Shown here piece after piece: positions 17,061 to 27,236 of a DNA stretch of 64,000 nt (position 1 is the first letter of the stretch; every line of letters begins with the position of its first letter). The stretch spans positions 124,001 to 188,000 of the forward strand of contig NZ_JBHKFI010000004.1 in NCBI RefSeq assembly GCF_042263505.1. The letters run 5' to 3'. Below the pieces are notes generated by a model. That model saw nothing but the letters and a program-made list of their open reading frames with translations. It was not told where the DNA came from and made no database searches. Position numbers and translations under genes: made by a program. The stretch is from Bacillus_BE sp042263505. Its GTDB lineage: Bacteria > Bacillota > Bacilli > Bacillales > Cytobacillaceae.

Positions 17061-18142
17061 TGAATTGGATATCCTTAGATTTACAATTTTTCGCTGGTGA
17101 AAAGACAGAAAGGGCGACACCGAAGAAACGGCAAGATGCTCGAAAAAAAGGACAAGTTGCAAAAAGTCAGGATATCAATACGGCTGTGGGATTACTTGCC
17201 ATTTTTCTTTATTTAATGTTTGCAAGTAGTTATTTAAAGGAACATATCGTCAATTTATTTCGGTTTCCTTTTCAAAAATATATGTTAATGGATCTTACGG
17301 AAAATAATATTCAAGTTATTTCCCTTGATATATTAAAAGAACTTGCTCTCTTTCTTGGACCAATCCTTTTAGTTGCAATGGTTGCCGGGATTTTATCGAA
17401 TTATATGCAAGTGGGTTTTTTATTTTCAGCCGAAGCAATTCAATTTAAATTAGAAAAGATTAACCCTATTAGTGGATTTAAAAGAATTTTTTCAATGAGA
17501 TCCATTGTAGAGCTGTTAAAATCCATTTTAAAAATTAGTTTTGTCGGCTTCGTCACTTTTACGGTTCTTTGGTCGAAAAAGGAAGAGATTTTGGTTTTAT
17601 CTCATAAATCAATTGGGGCCATTATGGCCACACTTGGTAATTTGACCGTGCAAATGGGTTTGTTTGCTTCTGGCGCCCTTCTGTTTTTAGCTTTATTAGA
17701 TTTTCTTTATCAAAAATATGATTTTGAAAAAAATATTCGCATGTCAAAGCAGGATATTAAAGATGAATATAAAAACTCAGAAGGGGATCCGCTGATTAAA
17801 TCAAAGATTAAGCAAAGACAGCGTGAAATGGCAATGAGAAGAATGATGCAGGAAGTCCCAAAGGCAGATGTCGTCATTACGAATCCAACGCATTATGCGA
17901 TTGCCTTAAAATATGATGAAAAAAAGTTAGAAGCTCCCTTTGTTGTAGCAAAAGGAGTGGACTTTATGGCACAAAAGATTAAATTAATAGCAAAAGAAAA
18001 TGATGTGATGACTGTTGAGAATCGACCATTGGCACGGGCATTATATAGCCAAGTGGAAATTGGTGATGCCATTCCGGAAGAATTCTTTAAGGCTGTAGCT
18101 GAAATACTTGCTTATGTCTATAAAACGAAAAATATCATGTAA
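17060..18142 (+). CDS. flhB: Flagellar export gate and specificity switch protein FlhB
   Basis: FlhB closes the gate and, after autocleavage, switches export specificity together with FliK. The 360-residue protein equals the B. subtilis length. It has the N-terminal motif GEKTERATPKKRQDARKKGQVAKS, four membrane helices, and the cytoplasmic autocleavage motif Asn275-Pro-Thr-His followed by YAIALKYD. The start is ATG 17060, 9 nt after GGAGG (17046-17050); GTG 17057 is an alternative one codon upstream. Confidence 0.96.
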   Translation: MNWISLDLQFFAGEKTERATPKKRQDARKKGQVAKSQDINTAVGLLAIFLYLMFASSYLKEHIVNLFRFPFQKYMLMDLTENNIQVISLDILKELALFLGPILLVAMVAGILSNYMQVGFLFSAEAIQFKLEKINPISGFKRIFSMRSIVELLKSILKISFVGFVTFTVLWSKKEEILVLSHKSIGAIMATLGNLTVQMGLFASGALLFLALLDFLYQKYDFEKNIRMSKQDIKDEYKNSEGDPLIKSKIKQRQREMAMRRMMQEVPKADVVITNPTHYAIALKYDEKKLEAPFVVAKGVDFMAQKIKLIAKENDVMTVENRPLARALYSQVEIGDAIPEEFFKAVAEILAYVYKTKNIM

Positions 18143-18176
18143 GTTCATTTTCTATTGAAAGATTGGGGAGGAAATC

Positions 18177-20213
18177 ATGTCAGCTAGAGACTTATCAGTA
18201 TTGCTTAGTGTTATTTTAATCGTAGCAATGCTAATTATCCCTTTTCCCACGTGGTTGTTAAGTATATTAATCATTATCAATATTTCCCTGGCATTGCTTG
18301 TTTTATTAACTACCATGAATATGAGTGAGCCTTTGCAATTTTCGATCTTTCCTTCCTTATTATTATTGCTTACTCTCTTTCGCCTTGGTTTAAATGTTTC
18401 AACCACACGTTCTATATTATCAACAGGAGATGCAGGTGGGGTCGTTCATACGTTTGGAACATTCGTTGTTGGAGGAAATGTTATAGTCGGGCTGGTTGTC
18501 TTTTTAATCTTAGTCATTATTCAATTTGTGGTTATTACGAAAGGTGCAGAACGTGTTTCTGAGGTAGCAGCACGTTTTACATTAGACGCGATGCCTGGTA
18601 AACAAATGAGTATTGACGCTGATTTAAATGCAGGGATGATTTCTGAACAAGAAGCACGTGAGCGACGCGAGAAGGTAAGCCGTGAAGCGGATTTCTATGG
18701 GGCCATGGATGGTGCTAGTAAATTCGTTAAAGGTGATGCGATTGCAGGTATCATTATCGTATTAATCAATTTGATTTTTGGAATCGTCATTGGAATGCTC
18801 CAACAAGATATGTCCATTGCAGATGCAGCCACTCACTTTTCACTTCTTTCCGTCGGTGATGGAATTGTAAGTCAAATTCCCGCTCTTTTGATCTCAACGG
18901 CAACAGGTATTGTGGTAACGCGTGCAGCATCTGATGGAAATCTTGGACAAGATATTACAAAGCAATTATTTGCTTTTCCAAAGATGCTTTATGTGACGGC
19001 AGGTACTATTTTTCTATTAGGTTTATTTACTCCAATCAGCGATATTCTAACCATTCCTGTAGCTGGGTTATTAACTTTAGGGGCATATTGGTTTAATCGG
19101 ATACCAGAACCTGATCAAAGTCAGCTGCAAGAGCTTGAAGAAGTCATTGAAACTGATGAAATGAAGAGTCCGGAAAGTGTTGTGAGCCTTTTAAATGTTG
19201 ACCCTATTGAATTTGAGTTTGGTTATGGTTTAATTCCGCTTGCAGATACCAATCAAGGAGGAGATTTACTTGATCGCATTGTGATGATTCGTAGGCAGCT
19301 TGCGATTGAGCTTGGCTTAGTAATCCCGGTTGTCCGAATCCGAGATAATATTCAATTGCAGCCTAATGAATATCGCTTGAAAATAAAAGGGAATGAAATG
19401 GCACGGGGAGAATTATTGCTTGATCATTATTTAGCGATGAGCCCGGGTATTGAGGATGATTCGATTGATGGAATTGATACGATAGAACCTTCATTTGGTT
19501 TACCGGCAAAATGGATTACAGAGGATATGAAGGAAAGAGCGGAGATATTTGGCTATACGGTAGTAGACCCTCCTTCCGTAGTGTCTACGCATGTAACAGA
19601 GGTTATTAAAGCGAACGCGCATGATTTGCTTGGCCGCCAGGAAACCAAGCAATTAATCGATCACTTAAAAGAAAGCTATCCAATATTAGTGGATGAGGTT
19701 ACACCGAATCCGTTATCAATTGGAGATATCCAAAAGGTTCTTGCTAAGCTTCTCAAAGAAAATGTATCCATTCGAAATTTACCAATTATTTTTGAGACAC
19801 TAGCTGATTTTGGGAAAGTAACGACGGACACGGATTTATTAACAGAATACGTAAGGCAGGCTTTGGCTAGACAAATTACGAATCAATTTGCAGCGCAAAA
19901 TGAAGCTTTAAAAGTGGTTACCTTGTCCGGAAAAGTGGAAAAATTAATTGCAGACGCTATTCAACAGACAGAGCATGGGAACTATTTATCACTTGATCCA
20001 AACAGTTCGCAAAGTATTCTTGAATCTATTGCAAGTTCTGTGGAGCAACTTTCTGTGATGAATCAAACTCCGATTGTCCTTTGTTCACCAGCGGTTCGAA
20101 TGTATGTTCGACAATTAACCGAACGTTATTTTCCACAAATTCCAATATTATCTTATAATGAACTTGAGGCTAATGTAGAAGTTCAAAGTGTAGGGGTGGT
20201 GAATATAGATTGA
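18177..20213 (+). CDS. flhA: Flagellar export protein FlhA
   Basis: FlhA is the nonameric export-gate protein that receives substrate-chaperone complexes. The 678-residue protein has about eight N-terminal membrane segments (to about residue 310), the FHIPEP family signature LFRLGLNVSTTRSILSTGDAG, and the cytoplasmic loop motif RFTLDAMPGKQMSIDADLNAG. The large soluble C-terminal half contains RIRDNIQLQPNEYRLKIKG. The ATG follows GGGGAGG. The start of flhF overlaps its stop by 4 nt. Confidence 0.97.
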   Translation: MSARDLSVLLSVILIVAMLIIPFPTWLLSILIIINISLALLVLLTTMNMSEPLQFSIFPSLLLLLTLFRLGLNVSTTRSILSTGDAGGVVHTFGTFVVGGNVIVGLVVFLILVIIQFVVITKGAERVSEVAARFTLDAMPGKQMSIDADLNAGMISEQEARERREKVSREADFYGAMDGASKFVKGDAIAGIIIVLINLIFGIVIGMLQQDMSIADAATHFSLLSVGDGIVSQIPALLISTATGIVVTRAASDGNLGQDITKQLFAFPKMLYVTAGTIFLLGLFTPISDILTIPVAGLLTLGAYWFNRIPEPDQSQLQELEEVIETDEMKSPESVVSLLNVDPIEFEFGYGLIPLADTNQGGDLLDRIVMIRRQLAIELGLVIPVVRIRDNIQLQPNEYRLKIKGNEMARGELLLDHYLAMSPGIEDDSIDGIDTIEPSFGLPAKWITEDMKERAEIFGYTVVDPPSVVSTHVTEVIKANAHDLLGRQETKQLIDHLKESYPILVDEVTPNPLSIGDIQKVLAKLLKENVSIRNLPIIFETLADFGKVTTDTDLLTEYVRQALARQITNQFAAQNEALKVVTLSGKVEKLIADAIQQTEHGNYLSLDPNSSQSILESIASSVEQLSVMNQTPIVLCSPAVRMYVRQLTERYFPQIPILSYNELEANVEVQSVGVVNID

Positions 20214-21391
20214 AGGTAAAAAAATATGTCGCACCAAGCATGCCAGAAGCAATGAAAAAAATACGGACTGAGCTTGGAAATGAGGCAGTCATCTTAAATT
20301 CTAAGGTCATTCAAACAGGCGGATTCCTTGGGCTATTTAAAAAGAGAAATATTGAAGTTATCGCAGCTATTGATCCTAAACCCAAAATGGAGCCTGTGGT
20401 GAAGAATAAAGAAAGACCTGCTCCAATCTTTCAGGAATCACAGGGATCAGCTATTCCAAAAGATTCATTGATTCAATCCATGGTCAAACCCGATCACGAT
20501 GAAAAAGCGACAGAAGTAGTGTTAAAGGAATTGAATGAATTAAAAGCTCTTATCCAAAATTTTCCTGCCCAAAAGGGAGAAAATAATATTCCATATCCGG
20601 AACCGATTAAGGAAGTGGAGCAAATGCTCCTTGGGATGGAAGTGAACGAGAAAATAAGGGAAGAACTTTTAATTCAACTTCTTGAACGCTGGTATCGAAG
20701 TGGAGCACATTTAACTAAAAATGAGCTTCAAATTTGTATAAAAGAATTATTATTGCTGAAAATATCAAGAATTTCCCATGGAGGGATTTCTTTTACCAAG
20801 AAATTTGTCAATGTTATTGGTCCGACCGGTGTAGGGAAAACAACAACCCTTGCCAAAATCGCTGCAGAATGTGTTTTGAAGCATAAAAAGAAGGTGGCAT
20901 TTATTACGACAGACACCTATCGAATTGCTGCGATTGATCAATTAAAAACGTATGCCAAAATATTAAATGTCCCTTTGGAAGTTTGTTATAATATGGAAGA
21001 TTTTAATAAGGCTTCTATCCAATTTAGTCAGTATGATATTGTTTTAATTGATACAGCTGGACGGAATTATCGAAATAAAAAATATGTCGACGATCTGTCG
21101 GAAAAATTGGATTTTTCTAATAATATCGAGACATTTCTTGTCTTATCTTTAACAGCAAAGCAAAAGGATATGGAGGAAATCTATCAACAATTTTCCACGA
21201 TAACCATTGATAAATTTATTTTTACCAAGGTGGATGAAACCTCTTCGTATGGAGCAATGTTGAATCTTATAGATAAATATAATATTGGAATGGCTTATTT
21301 AACGAATGGTCAAAATGTCCCAGAAGATATGATTGAAGCAAAACCAGAAGTGATTACGAATATTATACTTGGAGTCGATCGCCATGAATGA
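20210..21391 (+). CDS. flhF: Flagellar placement SRP-type GTPase FlhF
   Basis: FlhF is an SRP-family GTPase that sets where basal bodies form. The 393-residue protein has the N-terminal B domain (MPEAMKKIRTELGNEAVILNS), a variable region, then the NG domain with G1 GPTGVGKTT at 204-212, TTDTYRIAAIDQLKTYA, DTAGR and TKVDET. The start is TTG 20210, overlapping the flhA stop. It is followed, with overlap, by its activator flhG, as in Bacillus. Confidence 0.96.
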   Translation: MKVKKYVAPSMPEAMKKIRTELGNEAVILNSKVIQTGGFLGLFKKRNIEVIAAIDPKPKMEPVVKNKERPAPIFQESQGSAIPKDSLIQSMVKPDHDEKATEVVLKELNELKALIQNFPAQKGENNIPYPEPIKEVEQMLLGMEVNEKIREELLIQLLERWYRSGAHLTKNELQICIKELLLLKISRISHGGISFTKKFVNVIGPTGVGKTTTLAKIAAECVLKHKKKVAFITTDTYRIAAIDQLKTYAKILNVPLEVCYNMEDFNKASIQFSQYDIVLIDTAGRNYRNKKYVDDLSEKLDFSNNIETFLVLSLTAKQKDMEEIYQQFSTITIDKFIFTKVDETSSYGAMLNLIDKYNIGMAYLTNGQNVPEDMIEAKPEVITNIILGVDRHE

Positions 21392-22250
21392 TCAAGCTCA
21401 AGGTTTAAGAAATCAATTGAACTCGATGGATTCTAGCAAAAATACCAAGACCCTTGCAGTTATAAGTGGGAAGGGTGGAGTGGGAAAATCGAATTTTTCG
21501 TTAAATTTTGCCATCTCCTTGGCTAAACGGGGACATGCCGTGTTACTATTTGATATGGATATTGGAATGGGAAACCTTGATATTTTAATGGGGCAAACAG
21601 CTGATTTCACCATTGTTGATTTCTTTAATGAAACAGCTACATTAACAGAAATCATTATGAAAGGTCCTAATCATGTAGATTACATTGCAGGAGGTACTGG
21701 GCTTTCCCAATTTGTAAAGTTAGATAAAGAAAAAGCAAACCGGTTTATGAGAGAGCTATCCACAATCTTAATCCATTATGATTATGTGATTTTCGATATG
21801 GGTGCCGGAGCCAGTGAGGAATCGTTAAATATAATTCTTTCGGTAGACGAGGTTGTGGTCATTACAACATCAGAACCAACCTCTATTACGGATGCTTATG
21901 CTATGATGAAGTATATTCATTTATTAAATACAACTATTCCTTTCAATATCGTAGTCAACCGAGTGCAAACAGAAAGAGAAGGAAAAGAAACGATGCAACG
22001 TTTACAGACTGTTGTGAAGCAATTTCTTGAAAAAGAAACGAATGCTATCGGAATGATTCCAGATGATCGTTCTATTCATCAAGCGGTTAAGAGACAAATT
22101 CCTTATTCACTTTATAATGAAAATTCTCCTGCTGCAAAAGCTTTACGCGAAATAACCGACCGATATGTGAATGAACAATTCAATCAAAGCCAAAGATCCA
22201 GTGCTTTTCGTTTTGTTTCAAAGTTAAAGCAATTTCTCTTTGAAAGGTAG
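21384..22250 (+). CDS. flhG: Flagellum number/placement ATPase FlhG (MinD-like)
   Basis: FlhG (YlxH) is a MinD-type ATPase that activates FlhF and controls flagellar number and spacing. The 288-residue protein has the deviant Walker A KGGVGKSN at about 30-37, the switch region DMDIGMGNLDILMG, and DMGAGASEESL. The short N-terminal helix (NDQAQGLRNQL) is the FlhF-activating motif of the family. The ATG at 21384, inside the end of flhF, follows GGAG (21371-21374). Confidence 0.95.
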   Translation: MNDQAQGLRNQLNSMDSSKNTKTLAVISGKGGVGKSNFSLNFAISLAKRGHAVLLFDMDIGMGNLDILMGQTADFTIVDFFNETATLTEIIMKGPNHVDYIAGGTGLSQFVKLDKEKANRFMRELSTILIHYDYVIFDMGAGASEESLNIILSVDEVVVITTSEPTSITDAYAMMKYIHLLNTTIPFNIVVNRVQTEREGKETMQRLQTVVKQFLEKETNAIGMIPDDRSIHQAVKRQIPYSLYNENSPAAKALREITDRYVNEQFNQSQRSSAFRFVSKLKQFLFER

Positions 22251-22259
22251 TGCGATTGT

Positions 22260-23357
22260 GTGGAAAAAATTAAGGTGCTTGTCGTAGACGACTCAGCTTT
22301 TATGAGAAAATTAATCCAGGACTTTTTTTCGGGAAATCCACGTTTTCAAGTTGTAGGGACAGCTCGAAATGGACAAGATGCGATTAAAAAAGTAAGTGAA
22401 TTAAAGCCTGATGTAGTAACGATGGATATTGAGATGCCAATATTAAATGGCTTGGAAGCTCTTAAAATCATCATGAAAGAAAATCCTACCCCCATTGTCA
22501 TGCTTTCAAGTACAACTTATGAAGGGGCAGAAAATACGGTTCTGGCTATTCAACTTGGGGCAGTGGATTTTATTGCAAAACCGTCTGGGGCAATATCTTT
22601 AGACCTCCACAAGATTAAAGAGGAACTTTTTGAAAAGGTAATCTCAGCAAGTAAAGTCAATATGAAGCAACTTGTTAAATTGCCTACTTTAGGAAAAAAG
22701 AATTTAAAAACAAATCAAAACTATAGTAAAATAGAACCAAATGATAGAATGCAAAAACCATTGAAAGAAAGCAGTTGGAATGCTACTGCAAAAAAAATAA
22801 TTTGTATTGGAACTTCAACCGGAGGTCCTCGTGCATTGCAGCATGTAATAACGAAGCTTCCAAAAAATTTAGGTGCGCCTGTACTGATTGTCCAGCATAT
22901 GCCACCTGGTTTTACCAAGAGTCTTGCTCATCGACTTGATTCTCTGTCTGAAATTACTGTGAAGGAAGCAGAAGATGGAGAAATGATTAAGAAGGGAACA
23001 GCTTACATTGCTCCTGGAGGATATCATCTTAAGGTCAAACAAACGGGAAGTAATTTAACTGTTCAATTGGATCAAACACCAGCAAGAAATGGACACCGCC
23101 CATCAGTAGATGTCCTGTTTGAATCAATCAGTGAAATTACGGATCATGCAAAAATTGCTGTTGTCATGACTGGAATGGGTTCAGATGGTTCCCTTGGACT
23201 ACAAGCATTAAAGAAAAAAGGTATTGTTAAGGCAATAGCAGAATCAAAAGAGACATCCATTGTTTTTGGAATGCCAAAAGCCGCAATTTTAACGAATCAG
23301 GTAGATGAAGTACAAAATGTTGAGTGTATTGCAGAATCAATCATGAAATATGTTTAA
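22260..23357 (+). CDS. cheB: Chemotaxis methylesterase/deamidase CheB
   Basis: CheB removes methyl groups from chemoreceptors when phosphorylated. The 365-residue protein has a receiver domain with phospho-acceptor Asp56 (VTMDIEMPILNG), a linker (about 140-175), and the esterase domain with catalytic Ser186 in GTSTGGPRALQ, the VQHMPPGFT segment with the second catalytic residue, and VMTGMGSDG. The start is GTG 22260; the AAAGG upstream (22243-22247) is 12 nt away, so the initiation site is relatively weak. Confidence 0.96.
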   Translation: MEKIKVLVVDDSAFMRKLIQDFFSGNPRFQVVGTARNGQDAIKKVSELKPDVVTMDIEMPILNGLEALKIIMKENPTPIVMLSSTTYEGAENTVLAIQLGAVDFIAKPSGAISLDLHKIKEELFEKVISASKVNMKQLVKLPTLGKKNLKTNQNYSKIEPNDRMQKPLKESSWNATAKKIICIGTSTGGPRALQHVITKLPKNLGAPVLIVQHMPPGFTKSLAHRLDSLSEITVKEAEDGEMIKKGTAYIAPGGYHLKVKQTGSNLTVQLDQTPARNGHRPSVDVLFESISEITDHAKIAVVMTGMGSDGSLGLQALKKKGIVKAIAESKETSIVFGMPKAAILTNQVDEVQNVECIAESIMKYV

Positions 23358-23377
23358 TGCCAAGGGGTGTAAGGCTA

Positions 23378-25432
23378 ATGGATATGAATCAATATTTAGA
23401 AGTGTTTATTGAAGAAAGTAAGGAACATTTACAGGCTTGTAATCAACATATACTAGAGCTTGAAAAAAATCCGAATGACATGGATATTGTGAATGAAATC
23501 TTTCGCTCTGCCCATACTTTAAAAGGAATGTCTGCAACAATGGGCTATGAGGATTTAGCTAATCTAACCCATAAAATGGAGAACGTTTTAGATGCAATCA
23601 GAAACCATAAAATTACCGTGACTCCTGAAGTATTAGATGTTGTTTTTTTGGCAATTGATGACCTTGAAGCGATGGTTGAATCGATTGCAGAGGGTGGTGA
23701 CGGGAAAAGAGATGTTTCTGAAGTCGTCAACAAATTAGGCTTAATTGAAAAGGGAGAAAGTCCTGTCATAACCGACTCAAAAGAGGAAGTGGCTGTCGCA
23801 ACGCTTGAGCCAAAAGTTAAATTAAGTAGTCAGTATGATGAATTCGAACTCACTGTTATCCAACAATCAAAAGAACAAGGTTTTGAATCTTACGAAGTCC
23901 ATGTCACTTTGAGAGAGGATTGTTTATTAAAGGCTGCTCGAGTTTTTATGGTATTTGAAGTCCTTGAAAAGTTAGGTGAGGTCATTAAATCTTATCCAAC
24001 GACGGATCAATTAGAGGAAGAACAATTTGATCATGATTTCATGGTGACCCTCGTCTCTAAAGATTCAAAAGAAGATATTCAAAAGAAAATCATGAAGGTT
24101 TCAGAAATAGAAAAAGTGGAAGTACAACCGATTTCTTTTGAGGAAATTCGCCAAAGACAAGAAGAAACAGTTCGAGAGGAACAAAAAGTTTCTGAGGAAC
24201 AAGCTGTAACGGATAGTACAGTAACACCAAAACAAACCGATCAAAATAAGAAGGCAAATACCACACATGCAACGAAACAAACAGCAAGCAAAACCATTCG
24301 CGTCAATATTGAAAGATTGGATATTTTGATGAATTTGTTTGAAGAGCTTGTCATTGATCGCGGTAGATTAGAGCAAATTTCCAAGGAATTAAATAATCAA
24401 GAATTACATGAAACCGTTGAAAGAATGTCTCGTGTATCAGGAGATTTGCAAAATATTATTCTTAATATGCGCATGGTTCCAGTTGAGACCGTATTCAACC
24501 GCTTCCCACGCATGGTTAGACAACTTGCTAGAGATTTAGGAAAGAAAATCAACCTCGAAATTATTGGGGCTGAAACGGAATTGGATCGAACGGTTATTGA
24601 TGAAATTGGTGATCCACTTGTCCATTTAATTCGAAATGCTCTTGATCATGGTGTTGAAACACCAGATGTTAGAAAGGCAAAAGGAAAAAATGAGGAAGGC
24701 TCAGTTGTTCTGAAAGCCTATCATAGTGGGAATCATGTATTTATTGAAATCGAGGATGACGGTGCAGGTATTAGTAGAGAGAAAGTTTTGAAGAAAGCGT
24801 TAAATAAAGGGATTATAAACGAACAAACGGCTGCTGCGATGACTGACAAACAGGTATATGAGCTTATTTTTGCCTCAGGATTTTCTACGGCTGAAAAAAT
24901 ATCTGATGTCTCTGGACGTGGAGTTGGCTTGGATGTTGTGAAAAATACAATTGAGTCTTTAGGTGGAACGGTTTCAATCGATTCTAAAGAAGGAGAAGGG
25001 TCCATCTTTTCCATCCAATTACCACTAACCTTATCGATCATTTCTGTCATGTTAGTTGAAATTCAGAAAGAAAAATATGCGATTCCATTATCATCCATTA
25101 TTGAAACAGCTATCGTGAAAAAGGACGAAATCATGAATGCACATAATCAAAGAGTGATTGATTTTCGCGGTAGAGTCGTTCCTCTTTTATTCTTAAAAGA
25201 TATTTTTCAAGTTCCTGTTTTTGAGGAAGAAGATGAATTTTATTCCGTGATTATCGTTCGAAAAGGCGATAAAATGGCGGGACTTGTAGTTGACTCCTTT
25301 ATCGGACAACAAGAAGTTGTCTTGAAATCACTGGGAAATTATTTAACCAATGTGTTTGCAATTTCAGGAGCAACAATTCTTGGTGATGGACAAGTAGCAC
25401 TCATCGTTGATTGCAATGCTTTGATCAAATAG
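23378..25432 (+). CDS. cheA: Chemotaxis sensor histidine kinase CheA
   Basis: CheA phosphorylates CheY and CheB in response to receptors. The 684-residue protein has the P1 Hpt domain with His46 in RSAHTLKGM, a P2 domain (about 155-255), a charged linker, P3 dimerisation, the P4 kinase domain (HLIRNALDHGVE, DDGAGI, GRGVGLDVV) and the P5 CheW-like domain. ATG 23378 gives MDMNQYLEVF, as in B. subtilis. Longer frames extending back into cheB lack a ribosome binding site. Confidence 0.97.
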   Translation: MDMNQYLEVFIEESKEHLQACNQHILELEKNPNDMDIVNEIFRSAHTLKGMSATMGYEDLANLTHKMENVLDAIRNHKITVTPEVLDVVFLAIDDLEAMVESIAEGGDGKRDVSEVVNKLGLIEKGESPVITDSKEEVAVATLEPKVKLSSQYDEFELTVIQQSKEQGFESYEVHVTLREDCLLKAARVFMVFEVLEKLGEVIKSYPTTDQLEEEQFDHDFMVTLVSKDSKEDIQKKIMKVSEIEKVEVQPISFEEIRQRQEETVREEQKVSEEQAVTDSTVTPKQTDQNKKANTTHATKQTASKTIRVNIERLDILMNLFEELVIDRGRLEQISKELNNQELHETVERMSRVSGDLQNIILNMRMVPVETVFNRFPRMVRQLARDLGKKINLEIIGAETELDRTVIDEIGDPLVHLIRNALDHGVETPDVRKAKGKNEEGSVVLKAYHSGNHVFIEIEDDGAGISREKVLKKALNKGIINEQTAAAMTDKQVYELIFASGFSTAEKISDVSGRGVGLDVVKNTIESLGGTVSIDSKEGEGSIFSIQLPLTLSIISVMLVEIQKEKYAIPLSSIIETAIVKKDEIMNAHNQRVIDFRGRVVPLLFLKDIFQVPVFEEEDEFYSVIIVRKGDKMAGLVVDSFIGQQEVVLKSLGNYLTNVFAISGATILGDGQVALIVDCNALIK

Positions 25433-25480
25433 AAAATTTCTTAGGTGGAAAAATGTACGTTAAATAAAGGAGTGAAAATG

Positions 25481-25954
25481 ATGACTGAAGCGGTTATAAA
25501 GCCTTCTGATGTAAAATTAATTGTATTTCAAATAAAGGAAAAAGAATACGCTATTCCAGTCAGTCAAGTTCGATCAATCGAAAAAATCGAGCATATTACT
25601 AGAGTTCCAAGTACCGTTAATTTTGTCAAAGGGGTTATTAATTTACGTGGTGTAGTGACTCCGATTATTAATTTGAGAACTCGTTTTTGTTTGGATGAAG
25701 TGGAATATTCAGATAATACTCGGGTGATTATTGTAGCTTTAGAAGATATGGAAGTCGGTTTAATAGTGGATGCCGCTAATGATGTCATCGATATTCCGAC
25801 AAATTCAATTGAGCCTCCACCCGATATAGTTGGGGTTAAAGAAGCTGAATATGTCCAAGGTGTTGCCAAAGTAGATAAACGGTTATTAATTTTAATTGAT
25901 CTTGAAAAAGTGCTAATGACAATGGAAGCAAAAGGACAAAATGTACATGACTGA
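25481..25954 (+). CDS. cheW: Chemotaxis coupling protein CheW
   Basis: CheW links chemoreceptors to CheA. The 157-residue protein is a single CheW domain with KEYAIPVSQVRSIEK, VKGVINLRGVVTPIINLR and DAANDVIDI. ATG 25481 is 8 nt after AAGGAG (25467-25472); the adjacent ATG 25478 is only 5 nt away. It is 48 nt after cheA and overlaps cheC. Confidence 0.96.
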   Translation: MTEAVIKPSDVKLIVFQIKEKEYAIPVSQVRSIEKIEHITRVPSTVNFVKGVINLRGVVTPIINLRTRFCLDEVEYSDNTRVIIVALEDMEVGLIVDAANDVIDIPTNSIEPPPDIVGVKEAEYVQGVAKVDKRLLILIDLEKVLMTMEAKGQNVHD

Positions 25955-26600
25955 TAACAGTAATTTCATTCAAAATATATCCACCCTCCATCTTGATGTA
26001 TTGAAGGAAATTGGGAATATCGGTGCAGGTCATGCAGCCACTGCTTTATCTCTGTTGCTTAATAGAAAAATAGATATGAAGGTTCCAGATGTTCGCATTG
26101 TTTCATTTGATGAAATGATGGAGATGGCGGGTGGAGCGGATAATGTTGTTGCTGGGGTTTTCTTAAGAATTGAAGGGGAAGCACCAGGTAGTATGTTCTT
26201 TGTCTTACCCTTACAACAAGCTACCAAATTTATCCAACATATGATTGGGGACGAATCTTTTCGTTTCGAAGAACCCCCATATAATGAAATTGCTCTTTCT
26301 GCCTTACAAGAGTTAGGAAATATTTTGGCTGGATCGTATTTAACATCATTATCAGATTTTACACGTCTAGATTTATACCCATCTGTTCCGGCATTGACAA
26401 TTGATATGGTTGGAGCCATTATTAGTTACGGGTTATTGGAATTATCTCAAGTAAGTGATTATGCCATTGTCATCGATACTGCACTAAATGAAGAGGTTGA
26501 TAAAATATCCGAAAGTGTCAGAGGGCATTTCTTCTTACTTCCTGATCCGGATTCTTTTCATATTATTTTCCAGGCTTTGGGAGTTATAGAAAATGAATGA
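25947..26600 (+). CDS. cheC: CheY-P phosphatase CheC
   Basis: CheC dephosphorylates CheY-P and binds CheD, forming a feedback loop for adaptation. The 217-residue protein has both family active-site motifs: EIGNIGAGHAATAL near residue 16 and ELGNILAGSYLTSL in the second half, each with the Glu and Asn needed for hydrolysis. ATG 25947 is 10 nt from AAAGGA; ATG 25941, 4 nt away, is less likely. It overlaps cheW and cheD. Confidence 0.94.
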   Translation: MTDNSNFIQNISTLHLDVLKEIGNIGAGHAATALSLLLNRKIDMKVPDVRIVSFDEMMEMAGGADNVVAGVFLRIEGEAPGSMFFVLPLQQATKFIQHMIGDESFRFEEPPYNEIALSALQELGNILAGSYLTSLSDFTRLDLYPSVPALTIDMVGAIISYGLLELSQVSDYAIVIDTALNEEVDKISESVRGHFFLLPDPDSFHIIFQALGVIENE

Positions 26601-27090
26601 ATGTCTTCAAGTGATTAAAGTTGGAATAGCAGATATGAATATTGTCACAACGCCTAATTGTATTCGTACATCAGGATTAGGTTCATGTGTTGGGGTTGTA
26701 TTATATGATCAAGCGAAGGAAATTGCAGGCTTGGCACATGTTATGTTACCAGATTCCTCTCTTGCTAAGGCTGGTCAACTGAATATCGCAAAATATGCAG
26801 ACACAGCAGTAAAGGAACTGGTCAATATTTTGGCCAAAAACGGTGCCCGCTCCAGTTACTTAAAAGCAAAAATAGCTGGAGGGGCTCAAATGTTTCAATT
26901 TACAAATGCAAATGATCTGATGCGAATTGGTCCTCGAAATGTTGAGGCCGTGAAAAGAGAATTAAAGGACCTTCGAATTGAAATTATCGCTGAGGATGTC
27001 GGTGGAAATAGTGGCAGGACAATTGAGTTTAATCCGAAAAACTGTATGTTGAATATTCGAACAGTCAATAAAGGGATCCAAGAAATATAA
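26593..27090 (+). CDS. cheD: Chemoreceptor glutamine deamidase CheD
   Basis: CheD deamidates receptor glutamines and partners CheC. The 165-residue protein has the catalytic Cys32 in GLGSCVGVVLYD, the catalytic His in GLAHVMLPDS, and KAKIAGGAQMFQF containing the residues of the CheC-binding/active-site region. The ATG lies in the end of cheC, 9 nt after GGGAG. A terminator-like hairpin follows downstream. Confidence 0.96.
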   Translation: MNECLQVIKVGIADMNIVTTPNCIRTSGLGSCVGVVLYDQAKEIAGLAHVMLPDSSLAKAGQLNIAKYADTAVKELVNILAKNGARSSYLKAKIAGGAQMFQFTNANDLMRIGPRNVEAVKRELKDLRIEIIAEDVGGNSGRTIEFNPKNCMLNIRTVNKGIQEI

Positions 27091-27161
27091 AGTTTCGTAT
27101 ATTAATGTTTTCTATAAATTAGTTAGGTAATATATTATGAAACAAATGATCCATGATAAAT

Positions 27162-27195
27162 ATCAGCCATCGAATAATAGATAGGCTGATTTTTT
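27162..27195 (+). terminator. Terminator-like hairpin between cheD and sigD
   Basis: ATCAGCC (27162-27168) pairs with GGCTGAT (27184-27190). ATC/GAT can add three inner pairs, and a run of six T (27190-27195) follows. The stem is short, so termination may be partial. It would lower transcription of sigD relative to upstream genes. Confidence 0.6.
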
Positions 27196-27206
27196 ATGAA
27201 TTGACT

Positions 27207-27236
27207 TTGTTAATGCAAAACAGATTTTGGTATAAT
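27207..27236 (+). promoter_or_regulatory. Candidate internal sigma-A promoter for sigD
   Basis: A perfect TATAAT (27231-27236) is preceded by the extended -10 dinucleotide (TGG). A weak -35, TTGTTA (27207-27212), lies 18 nt upstream of it. A better -35, TTGACT (27201-27206), is 24 nt away and too far. The promoter lies just downstream of the terminator-like hairpin and 37 nt before the sigD start. Confidence 0.6.
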